Assembly (NCBI GenBank): GCA_947500035.1
Contig: CANMQP010000020.1
Coordinates: forward strand, 33,140 to 97,139
Reading direction: 5' to 3'
Origin: an uncultured Kiloniellaceae bacterium
GTDB lineage: Bacteria > Pseudomonadota > Alphaproteobacteria > Kiloniellales > Kiloniellaceae
DNA: 64,000 bases
A program made the position numbers and the translations under genes. Numbering within the stretch: the stretch's first letter is position 1; every line of letters starts with the position of its first letter. The notes under the pieces are model-generated. The model saw only the letters and a list, made by a program, of their open reading frames with translations. It ran no database searches and was not told where the DNA came from. Below are positions 7,693 through 15,983 of this stretch, in pieces.

Positions 7693-8484
7693 ATGGAGAA
7701 GCTGCCGAATGCCGCCGAGACCAGTCTCGGCACTGCGATTGCGGCCCTCAACGGCGAGCTTTTCGAGTCAAAGCTCCACAGCTGGCTCAACCGCTGCCTT
7801 GAGATGGATAACACAACGATCCTGGTCTACTACCAGAACCGGCCGCCTTCGCCGCTCTATCTTCAGGCCAAGGATCCCAGTGTGCATTCGGAGATGGAAA
7901 CGGTCTATATCGGCGGCGCTTACCTGTTGGATCCCTTCCATGAGCTTCACGTCAAGAGAGCGCCGAAAGGGCTCTACCGGCTCAGGGACATCGCCCCGGA
8001 TCAGTTCCACCGCAATCCCTACTACAGCAGCTACTACAGCTGCACGACCCTGATCGACGAGCTGGCTTTCGTGGCCTATCCGGGAAAGGGCGTGTCCCTG
8101 CATATCTGTCTGGGCCGTGACGCTAGCTCGAACCGCAAGTTCTCGACGCGCGAAGTCGAGGTTGCCCAACGGATCGCGCCCATTGCTATCGGCCTCGCGG
8201 AGGTTCACTGGTCGGGCCTGAGTTCGACCGGCGATTTCCAGGACTCCGATGTCGCCCAGCGGCTGATAGATGCCGCGAGGGCCGAACACGGCGTGTCCTT
8301 GAGCGGGCGTCAGGCGGCGGTCGCGCTCCTGATACTGCGCGGCCATTCCTCCGCCTCCATCGGCCTGCGCCTGGGCATCAGCCCTCAGACCGTGAAGGTT
8401 TTCCGAAAACAGCTTTACCGGAAATGCGAGATCTCATCTCAGGCGGAGTTGTTTTCGCTGATGATGCCGTTGTTGAGAGGGTGA
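7693..8484 (+). CDS. LuxR-family transcriptional regulator of the polyamine operon
   Basis: 263 residues from the ATG at 7693, with GAGG 7 bp before it; a GTG one codon earlier is also possible. The last 60 residues form a GerE-type helix-turn-helix: LSGRQAAVALLILRGHSS, then IGLRLGISPQTVKVF and YRKCEISSQAEL. The N-terminal 180 residues have no receiver or PAS motif that I recognise and are not a classical acyl-homoserine-lactone domain by eye; they probably bind a small ligand. It is divergent from the polyamine transporter operon and shares its palindromic control region. A polyamine- or amine-responsive regulator is therefore likely, but the ligand is not known from sequence. Confidence 0.72.
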   Translation: MEKLPNAAETSLGTAIAALNGELFESKLHSWLNRCLEMDNTTILVYYQNRPPSPLYLQAKDPSVHSEMETVYIGGAYLLDPFHELHVKRAPKGLYRLRDIAPDQFHRNPYYSSYYSCTTLIDELAFVAYPGKGVSLHICLGRDASSNRKFSTREVEVAQRIAPIAIGLAEVHWSGLSSTGDFQDSDVAQRLIDAARAEHGVSLSGRQAAVALLILRGHSSASIGLRLGISPQTVKVFRKQLYRKCEISSQAELFSLMMPLLRG

Positions 8485-8616
8485 AGCGCCATGCTCTGAG
8501 CGCGCGCGCATACAACTCAGGCTGTGAAGACACGGAACGCGATTCAGGCCGCCGTCATTGGTGTCTTCTGCCTGACATGTCCAAAATCTGGCAGTAGTCT
8601 TATGGGGTTCAGTGTC

Positions 8617-8635
8617 GACCGGAGTCATGCCGGTC
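8617..8635. other. Small hairpin between convergent genes
   Basis: GACCGG and CCGGTC are separated by seven bases, just beyond the stop of the metalloprotease gene (minus strand) and 130 bp after the LuxR-type gene. There is no T-run on either side, so it is at best a weak terminator or a 3'-end stabilising stem. The rest of 8485-8649 shows nothing else. Confidence 0.3.
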
Positions 8636-8649
8636 TAACCTCGTGCGGT

Positions 8650-9210
8650 TCAGTCTTCGTACTTTCTGCGGTACGGCAGCCCCATTTCATCGCAGATTTT
8701 GTTTTCGTGACTGGCAAGATTGTCCTGCTCGATCGAGAGTCTTGCTGTTTTGTCACCCGCCATGGCTGCGCGTGTTGTCTCATTATACCAAACAGTCTTT
8801 TCCACACCCTGTTTCGCGTGGCCAAGCTCATGGAACAGACTTACACCGAGCGGCAAGGAACCGCAGTCATCACTATAACCGCGCCATTTCGACGAAGGAT
8901 TTAGAGGTGACGCCGGATTAACCAGAGCAATTCCGCCCGTGTAGATCTTAAGCGTGTCATGTGCCTCAAGGACGTGTCCCGGGATATGCATGGAGTCCGC
9001 TTGGTCGGTGAACAATACGCCGACGACTTTATCCGACTCCATAAGTGTTTTTTCAATCAGTGTCGCAGTGGAACTCGAGCCTAAAATCTCCCTGCATGTC
9101 ATATATTGATCTATCGAGTCCCCACGAGGCTTGTAAGCACCAATGTGCATTGTTTCCGCCCCCTGTGCCGGTGCCTCCAAAGCAGCGTTCTGTATGAGCT
9201 TCAATGCCAT
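8650..9210 (-). CDS. M91-like zinc metalloprotease (NleD/effector-type)
   Basis: 186 residues, start set by AAGGAG six bases before the ATG. The zincin motif HELGH is at residues 127-131, with Glu128 as catalytic base and two His zinc ligands. The C-terminal end has SHENKICDEMGLPYRRKY, close to the family ending in which an acidic residue near an EN pair supplies a third ligand and the chain closes with LPxRxxY. That combination is typical of peptidase family M91, whose best-known member NleD is a type III secreted effector that cleaves host MAP kinases. Here there is no signal peptide and no secretion gene nearby. The gene lies alone between A/T-rich flanks, which suggests acquisition. It could equally be a toxin domain or an intracellular protease. 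Confidence 0.65.
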   Translation of the reverse strand: MALKLIQNAALEAPAQGAETMHIGAYKPRGDSIDQYMTCREILGSSSTATLIEKTLMESDKVVGVLFTDQADSMHIPGHVLEAHDTLKIYTGGIALVNPASPLNPSSKWRGYSDDCGSLPLGVSLFHELGHAKQGVEKTVWYNETTRAAMAGDKTARLSIEQDNLASHENKICDEMGLPYRRKYED

Positions 9211-9451
9211 GCTGACTCCTTCAGAATATCAATTTTTGAAAAGTAAATTCTGATATCGGGTGCTGTTCAGGGGTAAAGGTTTACCTAATTTTTCACGTTC
9301 GTAAGAGCAATCGTACGCTAGCTAGTAGTTTTATTCTAGTTCATTAAAATAGAGCCTGGTTGTATTTCTTGATTAACAGGAAACCGGTCAGGTTGCGGCG
9401 TCGTTTGAAACCCAATTTCGGCAAACAATAATGTCTTGTTATTGGGCGACT

Positions 9452-10081
9452 TCATTGCGACTGCCAGATTTCCCAAGCCGCAATAAAATCGGCGATTGAC
9501 TGATAGCCTGCGCCGTTACTGTGCAGTCCGTCGCATGCTTCCAATCCGCAGGTGTACGTCGGCTCGGTCAACAAGGTCGGAAAGAGGTTGAGATAGGATA
9601 TTTGCCGCGCGGCGCAGATCTCGGCATAATTTTTCGCTGCTTCCTCAATGTCCCGGTTTTTGAAATCGAACTTCATCCCTGAGACGGCGGAGTGAAACGG
9701 CATCTTGGCCTCGACGATCGGGAAGGGGCCGACGACAAGCAAAGTTGCCTGTGCTGCCAGTTCTTCCAAGAGCTGCGTGAAATCCGCCAGCGTGCGCCGC
9801 TGCGGTGTGCGGAAGGCACCTGTGCCGATGCGGGCGAGGTCGTTCATGCCCGTGCCCAAAACGATGAGATCTCGTTCGCTGTCCTGGATGCGAACCGCAC
9901 ATTCCGCCTTGGCGCGGGCACTGATTTCACGCAGGGTCTGGCCGCGGACACCGAGGTTATAGGGCACGAATGCACGTCCGGCCTCTCGCTCCAGCTTCGC
10001 CAGCCTTCCGGGCCACCCCAGCCCGGACTCATCGCCCAGCCCCTCAACGGTCGACGCGCCGACGAAACAGACTCTTTTCAT
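9452..10081 (-). CDS. SGNH/GDSL-family hydrolase
   Basis: 209 residues, no signal peptide, so probably cytoplasmic. Block I reads FVGASTVEGLG, where GAS replaces the usual GDS but keeps the nucleophilic serine (residue 10). The block II glycine is in NLGVRGQT, block III is GTGMND with the oxyanion Asn, and block V is DGLHSNG with the Asp-x-x-His pair. These enzymes hydrolyse esters, thioesters or acyl groups. The stop codon of the acyl-CoA synthetase gene is 11 bp upstream on the same strand, so the pair is probably an operon and this enzyme may act on related acyl substrates. An imperfect stem (CAATAA/TTATTG, 9426-9444) follows its stop. Confidence 0.8.
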   Translation of the reverse strand: MKRVCFVGASTVEGLGDESGLGWPGRLAKLEREAGRAFVPYNLGVRGQTLREISARAKAECAVRIQDSERDLIVLGTGMNDLARIGTGAFRTPQRRTLADFTQLLEELAAQATLLVVGPFPIVEAKMPFHSAVSGMKFDFKNRDIEEAAKNYAEICAARQISYLNLFPTLLTEPTYTCGLEACDGLHSNGAGYQSIADFIAAWEIWQSQ

Positions 10082-10092
10082 TTCACAATCCT

Positions 10093-11721
10093 TCAGCGTT
10101 CGAGTGCACGCAGGGCTTTGCGGATGATCTTGCCTGTCGTGGTCATCGGCAGTTCCGCCACGAAGGCAACCTCGCGGGGGTACTCGTGAGCGGCCAGGCG
10201 CACTTTGACGAAGTCCTGAATCTCTTTAGCGAGATCCTCGCCGCCCTCAAAGTCCGGCTTCAGCACAACGAAGGCTTTGACCCGCTCCGTGCGCAGGGGG
10301 TCGGGCACACCGATGACCGCAGCCATGGCGATGGCCGGGTGCTTGATCAGGCAGTCCTCGATCTCGCCCGGTCCGATACGGTAACCGCCGCTGGTGATCA
10401 CGTCATCGTCCCGGCCGACAAAGTGGAAGTAGCCGTCTTGGTCCAGCCTGCCCCGATCGCCAGTGATCAGCCAGTCGCCGGCGAATTTTTTCCCGGTGGC
10501 CTGAGGGTTGTTCCAATAGCGCAGAAACATGACCGGGTCAGGACTCCGGATGCCGATATTGCCTTCTTCCCCGGCGGGCAGAGGCGCGCCTGCATCGTCG
10601 ACGATGGCAACCTCGTGACCGGGAACCGCGCGGCCCATGGCGCCGGGCTTAACCGGCATGAGGCTCGCGCAGTTGCCGACCACCAGATTGCATTCGGTCT
10701 GGCCGTAGAATTCGTTGATCGTGACGCCAAAGGCCTCGCGGCCCCAGGCCAGCAACTCTTCGCCCAGAGATTCGCCGCCGCTGCCGATCGAGCGCAGATT
10801 AAGATCCCAGCGCTCCCGGGGTTTTTCGACCCGGCGCATCATCTTGAGCGCGGTCGGCGGCATAAAGGCATTGCGGACCTTGAACTCCGCCATCAGGGCG
10901 AAGGCGGCTTCGGGCTCGAACTTGGCAAAGCGATGGGCGAGAACCGGCACACCGTGATGCCAGGCGGGCAAGAGCACATCGAGTAAGCCGCCAATCCAGG
11001 CCCAGTCGGCCGGGGTCCAGAAAAGATCGTACGCTTGCGGAAAGAACTCGTGGGGAAATTCGACGCCCGGGAGGTGCCCCAGCAGTACGCGATGGGCATG
11101 GAGCGCCCCCTTGGGCGGACCGGTCGTGCCGGAGGTGTAGATGATGAGTGCGGGATCCTCCGCGAGGGTTTCAACGGGTGTGAAGTCCGGACTGGCCGGT
11201 TCGAGCAGGCCGTGAAAATCCAAAAGCGCGGACACATCAGGCATATCGTCCAGGCTATCGATGCACAGGACGTGGCGCAGGTCCGGCAGCCGATCCCGAA
11301 TCTCCACAAGCTTGGCTGCCCCCGCGCTGTCAGTGACAACCGCTCTGGCGCCCGAATCCGACAGGCGGTACTCCAGGGCCTCTTCGCCGAAGAGGCTGAA
11401 GAGCGGAATAGCGATCGCACCCATTTTGTAGGCGGCGATATGGGTGATTGCGGTTTCAGGGGCCTGGGGCAGAAGGATGCCGACCCGGTCCTCGCGTTCC
11501 AAACCGAGGGATTTGAAGGCGTTGGCCAGTTTGTTTGAAAGCGCCTTGAGATCACGAAAGCTGTAGCGCTCTGTACGCCCGTCATTGGTTTTATGGATCA
11601 GCGCGAGACGGTCCGAATCGGCCCACTTATCACAGACATCGACCCCGATATTAAAGCGCTGGGGAATCGACCAACTCAGGTTTTTACGGACTTCGTCGTA
11701 GGAGTCTCCCGGCGTCAGCAT
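10093..11721 (-). CDS. AMP-dependent acyl-CoA synthetase (MACS-like)
   Basis: 542 residues from an ATG with GAGGA ten bases upstream; an ATG nine codons earlier (11748) has AGGA at shorter spacing and is also possible. ANL superfamily order: P-loop IIYTSGTTGPPKG, then FYGQTECN for adenine and phosphate contacts, GDRGRLDQDGYFHFVGRDDDVI at the hinge, and the thioester-half lysine in TTTGKIIRKALR at the C-terminus. These enzymes activate a carboxylate with ATP and load it onto CoA. The opening SWSIPQRFNIGVDVCDKWA matches medium-chain or acetate-like synthetases. It precedes the SGNH hydrolase gene. The substrate acid is not predictable by eye. Confidence 0.85.
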   Translation of the reverse strand: MLTPGDSYDEVRKNLSWSIPQRFNIGVDVCDKWADSDRLALIHKTNDGRTERYSFRDLKALSNKLANAFKSLGLEREDRVGILLPQAPETAITHIAAYKMGAIAIPLFSLFGEEALEYRLSDSGARAVVTDSAGAAKLVEIRDRLPDLRHVLCIDSLDDMPDVSALLDFHGLLEPASPDFTPVETLAEDPALIIYTSGTTGPPKGALHAHRVLLGHLPGVEFPHEFFPQAYDLFWTPADWAWIGGLLDVLLPAWHHGVPVLAHRFAKFEPEAAFALMAEFKVRNAFMPPTALKMMRRVEKPRERWDLNLRSIGSGGESLGEELLAWGREAFGVTINEFYGQTECNLVVGNCASLMPVKPGAMGRAVPGHEVAIVDDAGAPLPAGEEGNIGIRSPDPVMFLRYWNNPQATGKKFAGDWLITGDRGRLDQDGYFHFVGRDDDVITSGGYRIGPGEIEDCLIKHPAIAMAAVIGVPDPLRTERVKAFVVLKPDFEGGEDLAKEIQDFVKVRLAAHEYPREVAFVAELPMTTTGKIIRKALRALER

Positions 11722-11787
11722 CGTTTTTTTATCCTCGTTCGTACACATTGTATCCTGCGGCAGTTTCCCGTCACTTGAATAGCTTAG

Positions 11788-11797
11788 GGGACGTCCC
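11788..11797. promoter_or_regulatory. 10-bp palindrome upstream of the synthetase gene
   Basis: GGGACGTCCC is fully self-complementary and lies 40-50 bp upstream of the earliest start of the acyl-CoA synthetase gene on the minus strand. It could be a repressor site (TetR- or MarR-like spacing). No matching regulator gene is adjacent. Otherwise 11749-12029 shows only moderately A/T-rich sequence. Confidence 0.3.
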
Positions 11798-12029
11798 TGA
11801 TGTTTCCCTGGAAAAGGCCGGTAACTCTTTGTTTCCTGTAATCGAACCCCGATTGAAGACCGCGCTGCCTGCGGTTAAAGTAAGCGCCGATTCAACTAGA
11901 GTCTGATCGTTTTTCACTAAACCGGCGAAAAATATCAATCAGCCTCTGAGACAAAGTGGTAGAGAGCGGCGCATGGTCTTGAGTGCTTCAATCAGGAAGA
12001 GCCGCACTCCAGGGAGCAACCAATAGGTT

Positions 12030-14108
12030 ATGCCGCTAGATAGCGCTGTGAAACCACCATTCGTGCAGTCGACCTGCCCGCATGACTGCCCGAGCACCTG
12101 TGCTCTCGAGGTCGAGCGGCTGTCCGAGGCACGTATCGGCAAGGTTCGCGGTGCAAAGGACAACAGCTACACCGCCGGTGTAATCTGCGCCAAGGTCGCG
12201 CGCTATTCCGAACGGGTTCATCATCCCGACCGTCTGAGCAAACCCTTGCGCCGGGTCGGCGAGAAGGGAGCCGGGCGTGAAGCCTTCGAGGAAATCTCCT
12301 GGGATCAGGCGCTGGACGAGGTTGCCGAGAACCTGCTTCAGGCCGAGCAGCGGCTCGGCGCAGAGACGGTCTGGCCTTATTTTTATGCCGGGACCATGGG
12401 GCTGGTGCAGCGCGACGGCATCGAACGTTTGCGCCATGCCAAAGGTTATTCGAGGCAATACTCGACGATTTGCCATACCCTTGCTGATGCCGGCTGGCTG
12501 GCGGGTTATGGCGTGAAGCGCGGCCTTGATCCCAGAGAAATGGCGCAGTCCGACCTGATCGTGATCTGGGGCGGAAATCCGGTTTCAACCCAGGTCAATG
12601 TCATGACCCACGTGGCGAAAGCGCGTAAGACGCGCGGCGCCAAGCTGGTCGTCATCGACCCATACCGGACCGGCACGGCTGAACAGGCTGACCTTCATCT
12701 GGCCGTAAAGCCGGGAACCGACGGAGCCTTGGCGGCGGCAGCCATCAACGTCATGTTGGCCGAGGAGCTGGCGGATCGGGAGTACCTGAAGCGCCAGTCC
12801 GATTGGGATGACGAGCTTGAGGCGCATTTCGCCCAGCGCACGCCTGAGTGGGCGTCTGAAATCACCGGCCTTTCGGTCGAGGAGATCGTCTCTTTCGCGC
12901 GGCTCTTCGGCGCGCACAAAAAGTCCTTCATCCGCATTGGCTACGGATTCTCGCGCTCGCGCAACGGAGCGGCCAATCTGCATGCCGCGACCTGCCTCTC
13001 GATCGTCACCGGGGCGTGGCAGTACGAGGGTGGCGGCGCGCTCTACTCGAATGGCGCGATCTTTCCAATCGATGCGACCCTAATTGAGGGGCTCGACGTT
13101 CTGGACCCTGATGTGCGGATTTTTGATCAGTCGCGCCTGGGTCCGGTTCTCTGCAACGATCCGCGCGATTTAGGGGACGGCCCTCCTGTGACCGCACTCT
13201 TTATCCAAAACACAAATCCCATGGTGGTCTGTCCTGAAAGCCTGAAGGTTCGGCAGGGTTTTGAGCGCGACGATCTTTTTAGCTGTGTGCATGAGCAGTT
13301 CATGACCGAGACTGCGGCCATGGCCGATATCGTTCTGCCGGCCACGACTTTCCTGGAGCACGACGACATCTACAAGGGCGGCGGGCATACCCATCTGCAG
13401 ATCGCTCGTCCCGTGATTGAGCATTTTGCTGAATGCCGCAGCAATCACCAGGTGATTTGCGCGCTGGCGGAACGCTTGGGTGCAGAGCATCCGGGCTTCG
13501 AAATGTCCGAGTGGGACCTGATTGACGCGACGCTGAAGGCCTCTGGTCTGCCCGATGCGCAAAGCGTCTATGACGATCGATGGCTGGATTGCGCCCTTGA
13601 TTTCGAGACGGCGCATTTCAGCGATGGCTTCGGCAACAACGACAAACGCTTCCATTTCAAACCGGACTGGTCCTGCATCGGGGTGGATCACGCCGATATG
13701 CCGCGCATGCCCGGTTTTATGGACTCCATTGACGCTGCCAAGACCGACCGGCCGTTCCGGCTTGTCGCGGCACCGGCGCGGAGCTTCCTCAATACGACCT
13801 TTACGGAGACACCGGGCTCGTTGAAACGCGAGCAGCGGCCGACCATCCTGATTCACCCTGAGGCCTGCACGCGCCTCGGGATCGCGGATGGCGATAAAGT
13901 GCGGATGGGCAATGAACTGGCGAGCATAACGCTGCACGCAGAAACCTTCGATGGGCTGCAGCATGACGTGGTGGTGGTGGAGAGCATCTGGCCCAACTCG
14001 GCGTTCGAGGACGGCATTGGTATTAACGCATTGGTGTCGGCTGATCCGGGTCCCCCGCGGGGAGGGGCCGTGTTCCATGATACCGCTGTTTGGATAGAGG
14101 TCGTATGA
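12030..14108 (+). CDS. Molybdopterin-dependent oxidoreductase, cytoplasmic
   Basis: 692 residues. An N-terminal [4Fe-4S] site is formed by Cys16, Cys20 and Cys24 (CPHDCPSTC), with a fourth Cys at 53. The DMSO-reductase-family catalytic domain follows, with WGGNPVSTQVN, IDPYRTGTAEQADLHL and TALFIQNTNPMVV marking the bis-MGD binding region. The C-terminal cap includes the aspartate-decarboxylase-like fold around HPEACTRLGIADGDKV. There is no Tat signal, so it is cytoplasmic. Its sub-group resembles assimilatory or BisC-like enzymes, but the substrate is not readable. The stop overlaps the mipZ start as ATGA, an odd pairing of a redox enzyme with a division regulator. Confidence 0.85.
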   Translation: MPLDSAVKPPFVQSTCPHDCPSTCALEVERLSEARIGKVRGAKDNSYTAGVICAKVARYSERVHHPDRLSKPLRRVGEKGAGREAFEEISWDQALDEVAENLLQAEQRLGAETVWPYFYAGTMGLVQRDGIERLRHAKGYSRQYSTICHTLADAGWLAGYGVKRGLDPREMAQSDLIVIWGGNPVSTQVNVMTHVAKARKTRGAKLVVIDPYRTGTAEQADLHLAVKPGTDGALAAAAINVMLAEELADREYLKRQSDWDDELEAHFAQRTPEWASEITGLSVEEIVSFARLFGAHKKSFIRIGYGFSRSRNGAANLHAATCLSIVTGAWQYEGGGALYSNGAIFPIDATLIEGLDVLDPDVRIFDQSRLGPVLCNDPRDLGDGPPVTALFIQNTNPMVVCPESLKVRQGFERDDLFSCVHEQFMTETAAMADIVLPATTFLEHDDIYKGGGHTHLQIARPVIEHFAECRSNHQVICALAERLGAEHPGFEMSEWDLIDATLKASGLPDAQSVYDDRWLDCALDFETAHFSDGFGNNDKRFHFKPDWSCIGVDHADMPRMPGFMDSIDAAKTDRPFRLVAAPARSFLNTTFTETPGSLKREQRPTILIHPEACTRLGIADGDKVRMGNELASITLHAETFDGLQHDVVVVESIWPNSAFEDGIGINALVSADPGPPRGGAVFHDTAVWIEVV

Positions 14109-15076
14109 AATATCGGCACGGCGGCCGACGGCCACATGTGGTTGTGATTGGCAATGAAAAAGGCGGATCCGGAAAATCCACCACGGCCATGCATCTCACG
14201 GTGTCTTTGCTGAAGCGTGATTTCCGGGTTGGAACGATTGATCTGGATGCACGGCAGGGCAGTTTTTCGCGCTATATCGAAAATCGGCTGTCTTACATCG
14301 AGGCCACCGGCGTGGAGCTTTCCTGTCCTGAGCACCGTCGGATTTACAGTTCGACCCGCGACATCCAGGAGGTTGCGGAGCAGGAAGAGAAGCAGAGCCT
14401 GCAAACGGCTTGGGCCGCCCTGGACAACAATGATTTTATCGTGATCGATACGCCTGGCAGCGACAGCAGCCTCTCGCGTCTGGGGCATATCATGGCCGAT
14501 ACCCTGGTCACACCGCTCAATGACAGTTTTCTCGATATGGATATGCTTGGCCGGGTGGAGCTTGATGGTGAGGATTATTATCTTTCGCCCAGCGTCTACA
14601 GCCAGATGGTTTGGGAGCAGCGCCAGAAGCGCGCCATGGACCGGCTGCCACCGATGGACTGGATCATCATGCGCAACCGCCTGTCCCATATTAATGCGCG
14701 GAACAAGAAAGATATCGGGCAGCTGCTGGAGCAGCTTTCGAAGCGCCTCAGATTCCGGATCGCCCCAGGTTTCGGCGAGCGGGTGGTGTTTCGCGAACTC
14801 TTTCCAAAGGGGCTGACGCTCTTGGATCTGGGCGACTCAAAGGGCGATGTGGCCATGAGCATGAGCCTGAGCCACGTAGCTGCGCGCCAGGAATTGCGCC
14901 AGCTTCTTGAGGTCCTCAATCTGCCAGGGCATGTGGATGAGCAGGCGGGTGATACCGAAGCCGCCGACAGTGCCGCCGCGCAGCCTGATCAGACAGCCCT
15001 TTCTGCAGGCGACGGTATGAGGGCCGCTGCCGGTGCACAATTGCGCGAGGAGGTTGAAGCCGCCAGCGAAGCTTGA
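14105..15076 (+). CDS. mipZ: Division-plane positioning ATPase MipZ
   Basis: 323 residues from the ATG that overlaps the upstream stop. A ParA/MinD-type deviant Walker A motif, GNEKGGSGKST, lies at residues 16-26, followed by DLDARQGSFSRYIENR and the Walker B strand FIVIDTPGSDS. MipZ, found in alphaproteobacteria lacking Min, forms a gradient from ParB-bound poles and blocks FtsZ polymerisation away from mid-cell. The length and the internal MDWIIMRNRLSHINARNKKD segment are characteristic. A C-terminal tail of about 45 residues, rich in Ala, Glu and Asp, extends beyond the ATPase fold. It is tightly coupled to the molybdoenzyme gene. Confidence 0.9.
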   Translation: MKYRHGGRRPHVVVIGNEKGGSGKSTTAMHLTVSLLKRDFRVGTIDLDARQGSFSRYIENRLSYIEATGVELSCPEHRRIYSSTRDIQEVAEQEEKQSLQTAWAALDNNDFIVIDTPGSDSSLSRLGHIMADTLVTPLNDSFLDMDMLGRVELDGEDYYLSPSVYSQMVWEQRQKRAMDRLPPMDWIIMRNRLSHINARNKKDIGQLLEQLSKRLRFRIAPGFGERVVFRELFPKGLTLLDLGDSKGDVAMSMSLSHVAARQELRQLLEVLNLPGHVDEQAGDTEAADSAAAQPDQTALSAGDGMRAAAGAQLREEVEAASEA

Positions 15077-15183
15077 AACACTGCTTTTGGGCCAAGCGGA
15101 CCAAGGCGTGTGCCGGCGTGTGGTCACATTGGGTAGAGGAATTATTACCTCTGGATTCTGCGCAGGGTGAACCTACCTAAATA

Positions 15184-15196
15184 GTGTTAGGAACAC
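15184..15196 (+). promoter_or_regulatory. Hairpin holding the ribosome-binding site of the VWA-like gene
   Basis: GTGTT, AGG and AACAC form a five-base-pair stem whose loop and 3' arm carry the AGGA Shine-Dalgarno, ten bases before the ATG at 15203. It is small and may only tune translation. Confidence 0.3.
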
Positions 15197-15202
15197 CTGA
15201 TT

Positions 15203-15976
15203 ATGACAGCTGATAAGAAGACACCGAGCCGTTCCGGTGACCACCGGTCGCCAGACACCAGAAAAGGCTCATCGGAGGTTGCCCAACCCCAGGGCGGCCA
15301 CTCATCAAGCTCGGATGTGGATGCCTTTCTGAGAAAAGTAGCGCAGGCGCCTGGAGCGGCGACCGGAGGCGCGAAGGGACGCCTGATCTTCGCCATGGAC
15401 GCCACAGCGAGCCGCCAGCCAAGTTGGGACAAGGCCTGCCATATTCAGGGTGAGATGTTCCGGGAAACCAGCGCCCTTGGCGGCCTGGAAATCCAACTCG
15501 TGTTTTATCGCGGTTTTGGTGAATGCAAGGCGTCGAGCTGGATCGCAAATTCCAATGAATTGCTGCGCCGAATGACCTCTGTCTCCTGTTATGCCGGTCA
15601 CACACAGATCGGCAAGGTCTTAAAACGCGCCATCGACGAAACCCGGAAAAAGAAGGTAGGTGCCCTGGTCTTCGTCGGGGATGCGGTTGAAGAGGATATT
15701 GATCATCTCGGGCACCTGGCGGGGGAACTGGGTGTTCTGGGCGTTCCCTGCTTCATGTTCCATGAGGGCTTTGATCCAATCGCGGCCAATGCGTTTCAGC
15801 AGATTGCCCGACTTTCCGGCGGAGCCTACTGTTCCTTCGATGCTTCCAGCGCCAAACAGCTGCGAGACTTGCTGGCTGCTGTGGCTGTCTATGCAGCCGG
15901 AGGACGCCGGGCGCTGGCCGACTATAGCCGCAAGGCAGGCGGATCCGTTCTTCAATTGACGCATCAAGTGAAGTGA
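15203..15976 (+). CDS. VWA-like domain protein
   Basis: 257 residues. The first 50 are Ser/Gly/Lys-rich and look disordered. From about residue 58 a von Willebrand A-like Rossmann fold begins with LIFAMDATASR, a DxTxS variant of the metal-site motif. AGHTQIGKVLKRAI and ALVFVGDAVEED supply later parts of the fold. There is no signal peptide or membrane helix. It lies 126 bp after mipZ and seven bases before the J-domain gene, so it is likely co-transcribed with the latter. Its partner and ligand are unknown; VWA domains usually mediate protein contacts. Confidence 0.65.
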   Translation: MTADKKTPSRSGDHRSPDTRKGSSEVAQPQGGHSSSSDVDAFLRKVAQAPGAATGGAKGRLIFAMDATASRQPSWDKACHIQGEMFRETSALGGLEIQLVFYRGFGECKASSWIANSNELLRRMTSVSCYAGHTQIGKVLKRAIDETRKKKVGALVFVGDAVEEDIDHLGHLAGELGVLGVPCFMFHEGFDPIAANAFQQIARLSGGAYCSFDASSAKQLRDLLAAVAVYAAGGRRALADYSRKAGGSVLQLTHQVK

Positions 15977-15983
15977 ACCTGAC

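Noticed and set aside
6492..7802. A 436-codon plus-strand frame opposite the polyamine ATPase gene.
   Set aside because: It runs antisense through the Walker and signature motifs and across the promoter region of the operon, so it is a shadow.
8617..8635. GACCGG/CCGGTC hairpin as a terminator.
   Set aside because: No T-run on either strand, so it is kept only as a small structure.
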